Assembly: GCA_900546345.1 (NCBI GenBank)
Contig: URCI01000022.1
Coordinates: 1-44,481, forward strand
DNA length: 44,481 nt
From: an uncultured Prevotella sp.
GTDB lineage: Bacteria; Bacteroidota; Bacteroidia; Bacteroidales; Bacteroidaceae
Direction: 5' to 3'
A program made the position numbers and the translations under genes. Shown here in pieces: positions 33,943-42,555 of this stretch. Position 1 is the first letter of the stretch. Each line of letters starts with the position of its first letter. A model generated the notes under the pieces. It had not been told where the DNA came from. It searched no databases and saw only the letters and a program-made list of their open reading frames with translations.

Positions 33943-34347
33943 ATGAAAGCATCCAACGACAAAGCAGACAACTTTGAGCTCTATTGGTCAGAGCACAAAA
34001 GCGAGCTCATCGCCCGGGCACCTCAACACTTGCGCCAGGAGAGAGAAAACTCTCTGAAGATGAACACGGCCGGCGACTGGCTGCTGGCCATCGTGCCCAT
34101 CATCGTGATGGTAGCGTTTCTCAGTGCTGACTTCATCCGCAGTGAGATTCTGAACTTTGCAGCCGCTGCTGTGCTGGGTTGCCTCACCTACGCACTGACC
34201 ATACTCGCTAAGCCTTATGTTACAGGAAAACGCAGCCTTGTGGACATAGACAACGATATCAAAGAGTATTTCCGCCAGCATCCAAGATGCCTAATACATT
34301 CTTGGTTGTTTTGCATTTTTTTTGTATCTTTGCACCCGCAAATATGA
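33943..34347 (+). CDS. Small two-helix membrane protein, function unknown
   Basis: A 134-residue protein of unknown function. The frame is open from 33865 but the ATG at 33943 fits the nearby promoter-like motif. The first 45 residues are charged (FELYWSEHKSELIARAPQHL), then two hydrophobic helices (about 48-69, WLLAIVPIIVMVAFLSADF, and about 73-95) and a basic segment with DIDNDIKEYFRQ. The last 20 or so residues (LIHSWLFCIFFVSLHPQI) are translated from the promoter region of tcdA, which suggests that an ancestral stop was lost by a frameshift: the neighbouring frame closes at 34290-34292 with the TAA of gatgcctaa. No family is recognised. Confidence 0.6.
   Translation: MKASNDKADNFELYWSEHKSELIARAPQHLRQERENSLKMNTAGDWLLAIVPIIVMVAFLSADFIRSEILNFAAAAVLGCLTYALTILAKPYVTGKRSLVDIDNDIKEYFRQHPRCLIHSWLFCIFFVSLHPQI
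34301..34332 (+). promoter_or_regulatory. Promoter of tcdA
   Basis: CTTG at 34301-34304 and TATCTTTG at 34325-34332 are 20 bases apart, a good Bacteroidetes promoter, 51 bases before the ATG at 34384. It lies within the last codons of the preceding small gene. Confidence 0.7.
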
Positions 34348-34383
34348 TATTATACAAATAGGTATTAGAAGGAACCCTAAAAG

Positions 34384-35268
34384 ATGCAAAATCAGTTTTC
34401 CCGTACACAGTTACTCCTTGGCAAACCTGCCATCGATACACTCAGTGGCTCACGTGTAGCCGTATTTGGTATCGGCGGTGTCGGTGGATATGTTGTGGAG
34501 GTATTAGCCCGTAGTGGTGTCGGCGAGTTGGATCTCTTTGATGACGACCGCGTGTGTCTCACCAATGTCAATCGACAGATCTATGCGCTCATCTCTACCG
34601 TGGGACAACACAAGGTGGACGTTGCGGAAGCTCGTATCCACGATATCAACCGACGCTGTATCGTACATAAGCATCAGATGTTTTATATGCCTTCCAATGC
34701 CGACGAGATCGATCTCAGTCAATATGACTATGTTGTCGACTGTGTAGACACCGTAACGGCGAAATTGGAACTCATCAAGCGATGCTATGCGCTTCACATC
34801 CCCATCATCTCGTGTATGGGAGCCGCCAACAAGCTCGACGCCACTGCCTTCCGCGTGGCCGATATCAACAAGACCAAGATGGATCCGTTGGCCAAAGTCA
34901 TCCGCAAGAAACTGCGCAGGCTCCACATTCCCCACCTGAAAGTGGTCTTTAGTGAGGAAGAGCCTCTCAAACAGATCGATGACGACACCATCTCCTGTCG
35001 TTTTCACTGCATCTGTCCTAACAAAGACATGCGCAAGTGCACCGAACGGCGTGACATTCCTGCCAGTGATGCCTTCGTCCCAGCAGCCGCCGGACTGATT
35101 GTTGGTGGTGAAGTCGTAAAGGATCTGATCAATGCAGCAGGTACGATGCGTATCACGCCGGAGGAAGCACCTACCAACCCCTATGCCATCGCTGCCGCGG
35201 AAAAGGCACAGCAACATCTGAAAAAATACAACGCGATGAAGAAAGCCGCTGATACTAAACAGCAGTGA
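34384..35268 (+). CDS. tcdA: tRNA threonylcarbamoyladenosine dehydratase (TcdA/CsdL)
   Basis: E1-like ATP-dependent enzyme that cyclises t6A37 in tRNA to ct6A. The 294-residue protein begins with RTQLLLGKPAIDTLSGSRV and the nucleotide-binding GIGGVGGYVVEVLARSG (about 30-46), followed by LDLFDDDRVCLTNVNRQ, the ATP-contacting part of E1-like enzymes. The central DYVVDCVDTVTAKLELIKRC and ISCMGAANKLD, and DPLAKVIRKKLRR, are typical of TcdA rather than MoeB/ThiF, which carry zinc-binding Cys pairs. It has a good promoter and its own terminator and is monocistronic. Activity usually depends on a sulfurtransfer partner (CsdE or similar), not visible here. Confidence 0.92.
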   Translation: MQNQFSRTQLLLGKPAIDTLSGSRVAVFGIGGVGGYVVEVLARSGVGELDLFDDDRVCLTNVNRQIYALISTVGQHKVDVAEARIHDINRRCIVHKHQMFYMPSNADEIDLSQYDYVVDCVDTVTAKLELIKRCYALHIPIISCMGAANKLDATAFRVADINKTKMDPLAKVIRKKLRRLHIPHLKVVFSEEEPLKQIDDDTISCRFHCICPNKDMRKCTERRDIPASDAFVPAAAGLIVGGEVVKDLINAAGTMRITPEEAPTNPYAIAAAEKAQQHLKKYNAMKKAADTKQQ

Positions 35269-35302
35269 CACGTCGATATGCATTAAATACTTGAAAAAAA
35301 GA

Positions 35303-35345
35303 AAAGCTCACAGAGAGTGACTTCACTCGCTGTGGGCTTTTTCAT
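35303..35345 (+). terminator. Terminator after tcdA
   Basis: aaagctcacagagagtga (35303-35320) and tcactcgctgtgggcttt (35323-35340) form an 18-bp stem with one wobble and one mismatch, a very short loop and a T-run. The A-rich 5' side (gaaaaaaagaaaag) could let it work on the minus strand too, for the gene ending at 35380. Confidence 0.85.
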
Positions 35346-35379
35346 GATGGGCAACCTGAGACAAAAAGAAAATGATCAG

Positions 35380-35700
35380 CTATTCACCGAAATCCAACAT
35401 TGCCTCTTCACATTTAGCCGCATGTCGGTCCTGGGAAGACTGATGATGTGTACTTTCTCCATTGATATATTGGTGCTGGTTGACACGTTGATACTTCCCG
35501 GCCTCAGCGACAAGCTCGTCAAATCGGTTTCGGCGACATTCTTTGAGTTCACCTTTGTTGACCAACTTGCGATTGTACTTGGCCCAGTTGACCAAGTCAC
35601 GCTCTTCGGGATAATATTTGGAAGGGCGTCTCTTGTTATCGTGCAGAAAGTCCATATACATCTGCCACATCATCATCCATCTTTGGTCTTGCGTCATCAT
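35380..35700 (-). CDS. Small protein with one helicase-associated-like domain
   Basis: A 106-residue hydrophilic protein. Residues about 8-75 show the spacing of a helicase-associated (HA) domain: aromatic start WQMYMDFL, KRRPSKYYPEERDLVNWAKY, then RKLVNKGELKECRRNRFDEL and a final aromatic stretch (GKYQRVNQHQY). HA domains usually occur in repeats at the C-terminus of large helicases; here one stands alone, as in some small Bacteroidetes proteins. The rest of the C-terminus is polar. A plus-strand frame over the same bases has no recognisable motif and is rejected. DNA or RNA binding is possible but not shown. Confidence 0.65.
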   Translation of the reverse strand: MMTQDQRWMMMWQMYMDFLHDNKRRPSKYYPEERDLVNWAKYNRKLVNKGELKECRRNRFDELVAEAGKYQRVNQHQYINGESTHHQSSQDRHAAKCEEAMLDFGE

Positions 35701-35790
35701 ACAGTCTGTTGTTAGTGTCTAAAATGTGTTTTAGAAAACGCACGTCAGGGCAGCATATTGCAGGAGGCGATGATTTTTGTTGAAGATTGT

Positions 35791-37722
35791 CTATCGCTTA
35801 TGACGAAGGATCCACTTCAGACGCAGACTGTTGAGCACCACACTGACACTTGAGAAGGCCATAAGAGCAGAAGCCCACATCGGCGTGATTTGGAAATCGA
35901 TACCAAAGACTCTCAAGGCACCAGCTGCTAAGGGGATGCAGATGATATTGTAGATGAAAGCCCAGAACAGATTTTCCCAGATCATCTTCACAGTCTTGCG
36001 ACTCAACACAATGGTGTTGGGAATAGCACGAAGATCGTCACCCATCAAGGTCACCTGCGCGACATCCATCGCGACATCTGTCCCCCGTCCGATGGCAATG
36101 CTGACATCAGCAAGTGCCAACGCTTGTGTGTCGTTAATGCCGTCACCAATCATTGCCACCGTTTTACCTTCTGCTTGTAACTGACGCACCATTTCTTCCT
36201 TATCAGAGGGCAACACCTTACTCTTATAATGGCTGATACCTGCTTTCTGTGCCCAATAGCGTGCTGCCTCTTCTTTATCGCCACTCATCATCCATACCTC
36301 AATGCCCCACTGCTGGAGTTGATGCATCGCCTCAGTTGCGTATGGTTTAAGCTGTTCACGTTGCTCCAAAGGCAGATCATCGGACTTGGTGAAGTCTACA
36401 TTCTGATTGGGGATCGTCAAAGTACCTGTCTTGTCAGTGACCAGTGCGTCTACTTTACGCAGACACTCCAAAGCTGTAGCGTCCTTGATGAGCACTTTGT
36501 CCTGGGCTGCACTGCCTATACCCACCATCAGGGCTGTCGGCGTTGCCAATCCCATCGCACAGGGGCAAGCCACGACAAGGACAGCGACGGCAGAAAGAAT
36601 AGCCTGTGGCAACACCGTTGTACCACCAATAAGTAACCACAACAGGAAGGTAAGCACAGCAATGCCACCTACCACCGGCACAAAGACAAAGGCAGCCTTG
36701 TCAACGATGCGCTGAACCGGTGCTTTGGAAGCCTGAGCCTGCTGTACCATCTGAATGAAATGGGCCAACGCCGTGTTCTCACCTACTTCACGCGCACGCA
36801 TACGGAACTTGCCCTGGCTGGGAATGGTACCGGCCAAGACCTTACTGCACTTCTTCTTCTCGGTCGGTGTCGGTTCGCCCGTGATCATGCTCTCATCGAC
36901 ATAGGCAGCATCGGCCGTCATAAAGCTCTCTGCGCTGATCACCTCACCGTCAACAGGTACCTTCTCACCGGGGCGAACTTCGAGGACATCGCCTTTCTCA
37001 ATCGTAGAGACAGGCACTTCCCTCACTTGTCCATCCTCAACAATGTGGGCAGTCTTAGGGGACATACCCATGAGCTGACGGATGCTGGAGGCGGTGCCGT
37101 CCTTGGCCTTTTCCTCTAAGAGACGGCCAGTGAGCACAAAGGTGATGATCATGATCGAAGCGTCGAAATAGGTATGCCACTCGATGCCCTTACTGCCCCA
37201 CGTCTGCTCGCCCCAAAAGGTGTTGAAGACAGAGAAGAGGAAGGTGATGGCAGTGGAGAGGCACACCAACGTATCCATGTTGGCAGTGGCATGAAGCAAC
37301 TGACGCCATGCCGTACGGTAGAAGGTCCAACCGCAAACCACGATATTGGCCAAAGCCAAGAGCAACTCCACCTGATTGGTCAGTGAGGTGTCGCCTATGC
37401 GCAGCCAATGCATGGAAAGCGACATACACAACGCGGCAAACAGCCAACTTAGGATTGTCTTGCGCTTCAGCAATGTATAGGCTCTCCGCTCTATCTCCAC
37501 TGCACTGCGGTCAGCCTCAATGACGAGGTCATAGCCGATGCCGTTGATGGCCCGCTTCATGTCCTCAAGAGAAATCTTGTCAGGATCGTAGTCGACAAGC
37601 GCACTTCTGCCAGGAAGCGAAACCGAAGCCTGTTGAATGCCATCAAGACTATTGAGTTTCCGTTCAACATTGGCGGAGCAGCTGGCGCAGGCCATGCCGA
37701 TGACAGGAATCGTCTTCTTCAT
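35791..37722 (-). CDS. copA: Copper-transporting P1B-type ATPase lacking most of its N domain
   Basis: Inner-membrane ATPase exporting Cu(I). The 643 residues start with a metal-binding domain (GMACASC, 9-15), then membrane helices, the actuator with TGE (SMITGEP), the ion-binding CPC in the membrane (386-388), the phosphorylation motif DKTGTLT (430-436) and the hinge GDGINDTQALALADV. Between DKTGTLT and MSGDKE (from 478) there are only 41 residues; P1B ATPases normally have about 120-140 there, forming the nucleotide-binding domain with the SEHPL and GxG motifs, none of which is present. The frame is unbroken, so this is a clean deletion or a minimal form. It follows copZ by 12 bases. Confidence 0.88.
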   Translation of the reverse strand: MKKTIPVIGMACASCSANVERKLNSLDGIQQASVSLPGRSALVDYDPDKISLEDMKRAINGIGYDLVIEADRSAVEIERRAYTLLKRKTILSWLFAALCMSLSMHWLRIGDTSLTNQVELLLALANIVVCGWTFYRTAWRQLLHATANMDTLVCLSTAITFLFSVFNTFWGEQTWGSKGIEWHTYFDASIMIITFVLTGRLLEEKAKDGTASSIRQLMGMSPKTAHIVEDGQVREVPVSTIEKGDVLEVRPGEKVPVDGEVISAESFMTADAAYVDESMITGEPTPTEKKKCSKVLAGTIPSQGKFRMRAREVGENTALAHFIQMVQQAQASKAPVQRIVDKAAFVFVPVVGGIAVLTFLLWLLIGGTTVLPQAILSAVAVLVVACPCAMGLATPTALMVGIGSAAQDKVLIKDATALECLRKVDALVTDKTGTLTIPNQNVDFTKSDDLPLEQREQLKPYATEAMHQLQQWGIEVWMMSGDKEEAARYWAQKAGISHYKSKVLPSDKEEMVRQLQAEGKTVAMIGDGINDTQALALADVSIAIGRGTDVAMDVAQVTLMGDDLRAIPNTIVLSRKTVKMIWENLFWAFIYNIICIPLAAGALRVFGIDFQITPMWASALMAFSSVSVVLNSLRLKWILRHKR

Positions 37723-37734
37723 AATAGAATAACA

Positions 37735-37944
37735 TTAGTCGGTCAGCTCATAGCGGCCGGTAGCATCTACAGCAGACTTGAGATCAGCCTCGTTGGTCTG
37801 CTGCTCGTCAAATTCCACGGTGACAGTCTTGTCTTCGAGTTGAGCCTCAGCACTGGCTACACCTTTCACAGCCTTCAATGCGTTTTCAACGTTGGCAGCG
37901 CAGTGGCTGCACTTCATACCGGATACACTAAATGTCTTCTTCAT
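37735..37944 (-). CDS. copZ: Copper chaperone, heavy-metal-associated domain protein
   Basis: A 69-residue single HMA domain with the copper-binding motif GMKCSHC at residues 9-15 and the usual beta-alpha-beta-beta-alpha-beta pattern, ending in YELTD. It is the first gene of a two-gene unit with the copper ATPase 12 bases downstream and would deliver Cu(I) to it in the cytosol. The Met-x-Cys-x-x-Cys binding residues are complete. No copper regulator (CueR or CsoR type) is visible beside it. Confidence 0.9.
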   Translation of the reverse strand: MKKTFSVSGMKCSHCAANVENALKAVKGVASAEAQLEDKTVTVEFDEQQTNEADLKSAVDATGRYELTD

Positions 37945-38017
37945 GGTCGTTTGTATTTTTAATTGTTATTTCTCTGTAATTGAACATGGTCTTCTGCCAA
38001 GTTCTTGCTTACGTGTG

Positions 38018-38025
38018 CAAAGTTA
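38018..38025 (-). promoter_or_regulatory. Putative -7 box of the copZ-copA unit
   Basis: On the minus strand TAACTTTG matches TAnnTTTG exactly, about 73 bases before the copZ ATG. No clear -33 box or obvious regulator dyad is seen in the 262-base gap. Confidence 0.55.
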
Positions 38026-38089
38026 CGAAAGATCAGTTGATAAGCCGTTACGAAATTATAGAGAAAAGTTATGAAATACGGTTATATGC

Positions 38090-38142
38090 CAAAGAAAAGT
38101 CCTCCACCAGCCTCATCACGAAGGATAAAGCTGAGGGAGGAC
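38090..38142 (-). terminator. Terminator of the purF-like/carA/carB operon
   Basis: On the minus strand gtcctccctcagc (38142-38130) pairs with gctggtggaggac (38111-38099) with two mismatches, and is followed by ttttcttt. It lies about 65 bases after the carB stop. Confidence 0.7.
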
Positions 38143-38206
38143 AACGATAACGTTTTCCGTCTTTTCTTACTTCAACGGGAAACCAGAATAGATGATTGTC
38201 TCGCTA

Positions 38207-41200
38207 TTAATATTCGCCCCATGCCTTAATGTCTATGTCTTCCGGCTTCAAAGTACAGAAGGCATTAATGAAGGCACTGGCCAGTCGGCTGTTGGTAATC
38301 AAAGGCACATTGAGGTCAATGGCGGCACGGCGAATCTTATATCCATTGGTCAACTCACGGGAAGTGAGATCTTTCGGGATATTCACCACCATATCAATCT
38401 TTTTCTCATGTAAGAGATCGAGTGCTTGTGGCTTGCCATCTTCCGAAGGCCAGTAAACCAATGTGTTGTCAACGCCATTCTCCGTGAGGTAGCGGGATGT
38501 ACCACCCGTAGCATAGAGCTGGTAGCCATGAGCTAACAGTTGCTTAGCAGCATCGAGCATCTCTGCCTTCTGTTTAGCACCACCCGTAGAGAGCAGAACC
38601 GTATGCTTCGGGATACGCTGACCGACAGAGAGCATGCTCTTCAAAAGCGCCTGATTGGTATCGTCACCAAGACATCCCACCTCACCGGTAGAACTCATAT
38701 CCACGCCCAGAACAGGGTCTGCCTTCTGAAGACGGTTGAAGGAGAACTGACTGGCCTTGATGCCTACATAGTCCAAATCGAAGAGATTCTTATTGGGTTT
38801 CTCCACTGGTTCACCGAGCATCACCCTTGTGGCAAGATCTATGAAGTTGATCTTTAACACCTTGCTCACGAAGGGGAACGAACGGCTTGCGCGGAGATTA
38901 CACTCAATGACCATGATGTCATTATCACGAGCCATGAATTGAATGTTGAAAGGACCCGAAATATGCAATTCCTGGGCGATCTTTCTACTGACACGTTTGA
39001 TACGGCGCACAGTCTCAACATAGAGTTTCTGTGGCGGAAGTTGCAGCGTGGCATCACCGGAGTGAACGCCGGCAAACTCGATATGCTCGCTGATAGCATA
39101 GGCCATCACCTCGCCTTGCTTTGCCACGCCGTCAAAGTCTATTTCCTTGGCATGCTCAATGAACTTGCTCACCACCACAGGATGATCCTCGCTGACGTTG
39201 GCTGCCAATTTCAGGAAACGCTCCAACTCCTCGCGGTTGGAGCAAACATTCATGGCAGCACCAGAAAGGACATAGCTCGGACGTACCAAGACCGGGAAGC
39301 CCACACGGTCGACAAACTTGTCAATGTCGTCCATTGATGTCAATGCACTCCATTCAGGCTGGTTGATGCCATTGCGAGAGAGCATCTCTGAGAACTTAGC
39401 CCGGTCCTCGGCATTGTCGATGTCCTTCGCAGCCGTACCGAGGATATTAACATTCTCGGCATCAAGATACATAGCGAGGTTGTTAGGTATCTGACCACCG
39501 GTAGAGACAATGACGCCGTAGGGATTCTCCATGTCAATGATGTCCATGACACGCTCGAAAGTCAATTCATCGAAGTAGAGCCGGTCGCACATGTCGTAAT
39601 CCGTTGACACCGTCTCAGGATTATAGTTGATCATGATGCTACGATAGCCACTCTTACGGATCGTGTTCAGGGCCTGTACACCACACCAGTCAAACTCAAC
39701 CGAACTGCCAATGCGGTAGGCGCCTGAACCCAGTACGATCACAGAACGTTTGTCATTGGAGAATGTGATATCGCTGGCAACGCCATCATAGGTCACATAG
39801 AGGTAGTTGGTCTGAGCAGGATACTCAGCAGCCAAGGTATCGATCTGCTTAACCACTGGCAGGATGTCATAGCTCTTGCGCAAACGGCGCACGACCAGCA
39901 GGGCCTTGTGCATGTTGCCCAATTCCTTCTCCAATCCTACTGCACGGGCAATTTGGAAATCGGTGAAACCATATACCTTGGCCTCACGCAGCAATTCACG
40001 GTCGAGCGTATTGATATTGCACCGCTTCAGCCGCTCATCGATGTCGATGATATGCTTCAGTTTATAGAGGAACCATTTGTCGATCTTTGTCAAGTCATGA
40101 ATCTGGTCGATGGTGTAGCCCTTATGCATTGCCTTGGAGATGACGAAGACACGCTTGTCGGTAGGCTCACGAAGCGCCTCGTCGATGTCGTCAATCTTCA
40201 GTTCCTTGTTCTCGACATAGCCATGCATGCCCTGCCCTATCATGCGCAGTCCCTTCTGAATAGCCTCCTCGAAGTTACGTCCAATAGCCATCACCTCGCC
40301 GACACTCTTCATGCTGGATCCCAGCTCACGATCCACACCACGGAACTTTGAGAGATCCCAACGAGGAATCTTGCAAACCACATAGTCCAAAGCCGGCTCA
40401 AAGAACGCGCTCGTCGTCTTCGTCACAGAGTTTTTCAACTCAAACAGACCATAGCCCATACCAAGCTTGGCAGCCACAAAAGCCAGAGGATAACCAGTGG
40501 CCTTAGATGCCAAAGCCGAAGAGCGGCTCAGACGAGCGTTGACCTCAATGACACGATAGTCCTCGGAATTGGGATCAAAAGCATACTGCACATTGCACTC
40601 ACCGACGATACCCACATGGCGCACAATCTTGATGCTCAGCGCACGCAGCTTATGATACTCAGAGTTGGAGAGAGTCTGCGACGGTGCGATGACGATTGAC
40701 TCACCGGTGTGGATGCCCAGCGGGTCGAAGTTCTCCATGTTACACACCGTGATGCAGTTGTCGTATTTATCACGCACGACCTCATACTCTATTTCCTTCC
40801 ATCCTTTCAGGCTCTTCTCCACAAGCACCTGAGGCGAGAACGAGAAGGCCTTCTCACAGATGCGGCGCAGCTCCTCGTCGTTGTCGGCAAAGCCGGAACC
40901 CAGTCCGCCCAAAGCATAAGCAGCACGCACAATGACGGGATAGCCCAAGTCGGAAGCAGCCTTCAGCGCTTGGTCCATGGACTCGCAAGCCTCACTCTTG
41001 ATGGTCTTGACATTGATTTCATCAAGTTTCTCGACAAAGCGCTCGCGGTCCTCTGTGTCCATGATAGCCTGAACAGGCGTACCCAGAACCTTCACACCAT
41101 ATTTCTCCAGCACTCCGCTCTCATAGAGCTTCACGCCACAGTTCAACGCGGTCTGTCCGCCAAAACTCAGAAGAATGCCATCGGGGCGCTCCTTCTTGAT

Positions 41201-41428
41201 GACGCGCTCCACAAAATAGGGCTGCACCGGCAGGAAATAGATTTGGTCGGCAACACCCTCGGAAGTCTGCACAGTGGCAATGTTGGGGTTGATCAGCACC
41301 GTAGAGATGCCCTCTTCGCGAAGAGCCTTCAGAGCCTGAGAACCGGAATAGTCAAACTCTCCGGCCTCTCCAATCTTCAATGCTCCTGAGCCGAGCAAGA
41401 GCACTTTCTTTATACTTGAATCACGCAT
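38207..41428 (-). CDS. carB: Carbamoyl-phosphate synthase large subunit
   Basis: Makes carbamoyl phosphate from ammonia (from CarA), bicarbonate and two ATP, for pyrimidine and arginine synthesis. The 1073 residues are full length: two ATP-grasp halves (starting LLLGSGALKIGEAGEFDYSG and VLGSGAYRIGSSVEFDWCG), and a C-terminal MGS-like allosteric domain (VLLSTGGAKQKAEM, YATGGTSRYL). Several segments resemble eukaryotic CPS (CPS1/CAD) more than E. coli: GEAGEFDYSGSQA, IEVNARLSRSS (E. coli IEMNPRVSRSS) and KIPRWDLSKF. It lies 47 bases after carA and ends before a terminator. Confidence 0.97.
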   Translation of the reverse strand: MRDSSIKKVLLLGSGALKIGEAGEFDYSGSQALKALREEGISTVLINPNIATVQTSEGVADQIYFLPVQPYFVERVIKKERPDGILLSFGGQTALNCGVKLYESGVLEKYGVKVLGTPVQAIMDTEDRERFVEKLDEINVKTIKSEACESMDQALKAASDLGYPVIVRAAYALGGLGSGFADNDEELRRICEKAFSFSPQVLVEKSLKGWKEIEYEVVRDKYDNCITVCNMENFDPLGIHTGESIVIAPSQTLSNSEYHKLRALSIKIVRHVGIVGECNVQYAFDPNSEDYRVIEVNARLSRSSALASKATGYPLAFVAAKLGMGYGLFELKNSVTKTTSAFFEPALDYVVCKIPRWDLSKFRGVDRELGSSMKSVGEVMAIGRNFEEAIQKGLRMIGQGMHGYVENKELKIDDIDEALREPTDKRVFVISKAMHKGYTIDQIHDLTKIDKWFLYKLKHIIDIDERLKRCNINTLDRELLREAKVYGFTDFQIARAVGLEKELGNMHKALLVVRRLRKSYDILPVVKQIDTLAAEYPAQTNYLYVTYDGVASDITFSNDKRSVIVLGSGAYRIGSSVEFDWCGVQALNTIRKSGYRSIMINYNPETVSTDYDMCDRLYFDELTFERVMDIIDMENPYGVIVSTGGQIPNNLAMYLDAENVNILGTAAKDIDNAEDRAKFSEMLSRNGINQPEWSALTSMDDIDKFVDRVGFPVLVRPSYVLSGAAMNVCSNREELERFLKLAANVSEDHPVVVSKFIEHAKEIDFDGVAKQGEVMAYAISEHIEFAGVHSGDATLQLPPQKLYVETVRRIKRVSRKIAQELHISGPFNIQFMARDNDIMVIECNLRASRSFPFVSKVLKINFIDLATRVMLGEPVEKPNKNLFDLDYVGIKASQFSFNRLQKADPVLGVDMSSTGEVGCLGDDTNQALLKSMLSVGQRIPKHTVLLSTGGAKQKAEMLDAAKQLLAHGYQLYATGGTSRYLTENGVDNTLVYWPSEDGKPQALDLLHEKKIDMVVNIPKDLTSRELTNGYKIRRAAIDLNVPLITNSRLASAFINAFCTLKPEDIDIKAWGEY

Positions 41429-41475
41429 AGCGTTTGCAATTTAGAATTAATGAAACGAAAAAGATGACATCTCTA

Positions 41476-42555
41476 TTACTTCAAGCTCTCAACAAACTTG
41501 TCGAACATAAACATCGTGTCGAGCGGTCCGGCACATGCCTCGGGATGGAACTGAGACGAGAACCAAGGATTGGTCTTGTGGCGGATGCCCTCATTGGACC
41601 CGTCGTTCATGTTGACGAAGAGCTCTTCCCACTCAGCGCCCAGTGTCTTGCCGTCAACAGCATAGCCATGGTTCTGAGAAGTAATATAGCAATGGGTTGT
41701 CCCCACCATCTGCACAGGCTGATTGTGGGAGCGATGACCGTATTTCAACTTATAGATGGTCGCGCCGGAGGCTTTGCCCAAGAGTTGGTTACCCATGCAG
41801 ATACCGCAAATAGGCTTGCGCGAACGGCTCATCTGCTTGCGGATGATGTCTACGGCAGCCTGGCAGGTGTCAGGATCACCAGGACCATTGGCCAGGAAAA
41901 GCCCGTCGAAGTCCATATCGGTATAGTCGTAGTTCCATGGCACACGGATGACCTCTACGCCTCTGTTGATAAGACAGCGGATGATATTGGCCTTCACACC
42001 ACAGTCGACAAGCACGACTTTCTTTCCGGCGCCTTCGTTGTAGCGGATGATCTCCTTGCAGGAAACCTTCTCGACAAAGTTCACGCCCTCGTACTCCGCC
42101 TTGGGCTGATTGTCGGGATCGTCGTCGAAAATAATCTTTCCCATCATCACGCCATGCTCACGCAACACCTTTGTGAGCTGACGTGTGTCTATGCCCGTGA
42201 TGCCAGGCACATGCTCGCGCTTGAGCCATGAGGCAAGACTCTCGACCGCATTCCAGTGGCTGTACTCTTCACTATAGTCCGACACGATGATGGCAGAAGC
42301 ATAGATCTTATCGCTCTCCATGAAGGTGGGCAGCCCGTTCTTCTCAAAAGTAAAGGGCGGCACACCATAGTTGCCTACTAAGGGAAAGGTCAGTGTCATC
42401 AGCTGTCCGGCATAAGAGGGGTCGGTGAGAGATTCGGGATAACCCATCATAGCTGTATTGAACACCACTTCGCCGGCTACGGGTTTGTCATAGCCAAACG
42501 ACTTGCCATGGAACTTTGTCCCATCAGACAATACCAAGGTTACATTCTTCATCAT
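41476..42555 (-). CDS. carA: Carbamoyl-phosphate synthase small subunit (glutaminase)
   Basis: Class I glutamine amidotransferase subunit supplying ammonia to CarB. The 359-residue protein has the N-terminal CarA domain (LSDGTKFHGKSFG, FNTAMMGYPESLTDPSY, ITGIDTRQLTK), then the glutaminase domain with LANGPGDP, the nucleophile Cys in GICMGNQLLG and the His/Glu of SQFHPEACAGP. The nucleophile motif has Asn where most CarA have His (GICLGHQ). Its ATG overlaps the preceding stop by four bases (ATGA); a second ATG lies one codon further on. Confidence 0.97.
   Translation of the reverse strand: MMKNVTLVLSDGTKFHGKSFGYDKPVAGEVVFNTAMMGYPESLTDPSYAGQLMTLTFPLVGNYGVPPFTFEKNGLPTFMESDKIYASAIIVSDYSEEYSHWNAVESLASWLKREHVPGITGIDTRQLTKVLREHGVMMGKIIFDDDPDNQPKAEYEGVNFVEKVSCKEIIRYNEGAGKKVVLVDCGVKANIIRCLINRGVEVIRVPWNYDYTDMDFDGLFLANGPGDPDTCQAAVDIIRKQMSRSRKPICGICMGNQLLGKASGATIYKLKYGHRSHNQPVQMVGTTHCYITSQNHGYAVDGKTLGAEWEELFVNMNDGSNEGIRHKTNPWFSSQFHPEACAGPLDTMFMFDKFVESLK

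Noticed and set aside
35317..35715. 132-residue plus-strand frame opposite the HA-domain gene
   Set aside because: Starts inside the tcdA terminator and shows no motif, whereas the minus-strand frame has a recognisable domain pattern.
35718..35735. Small dyad tctaaaa/ttttaga as terminator of copA
   Set aside because: Seven base pairs, all but two A-T, and no T-run on the minus strand.
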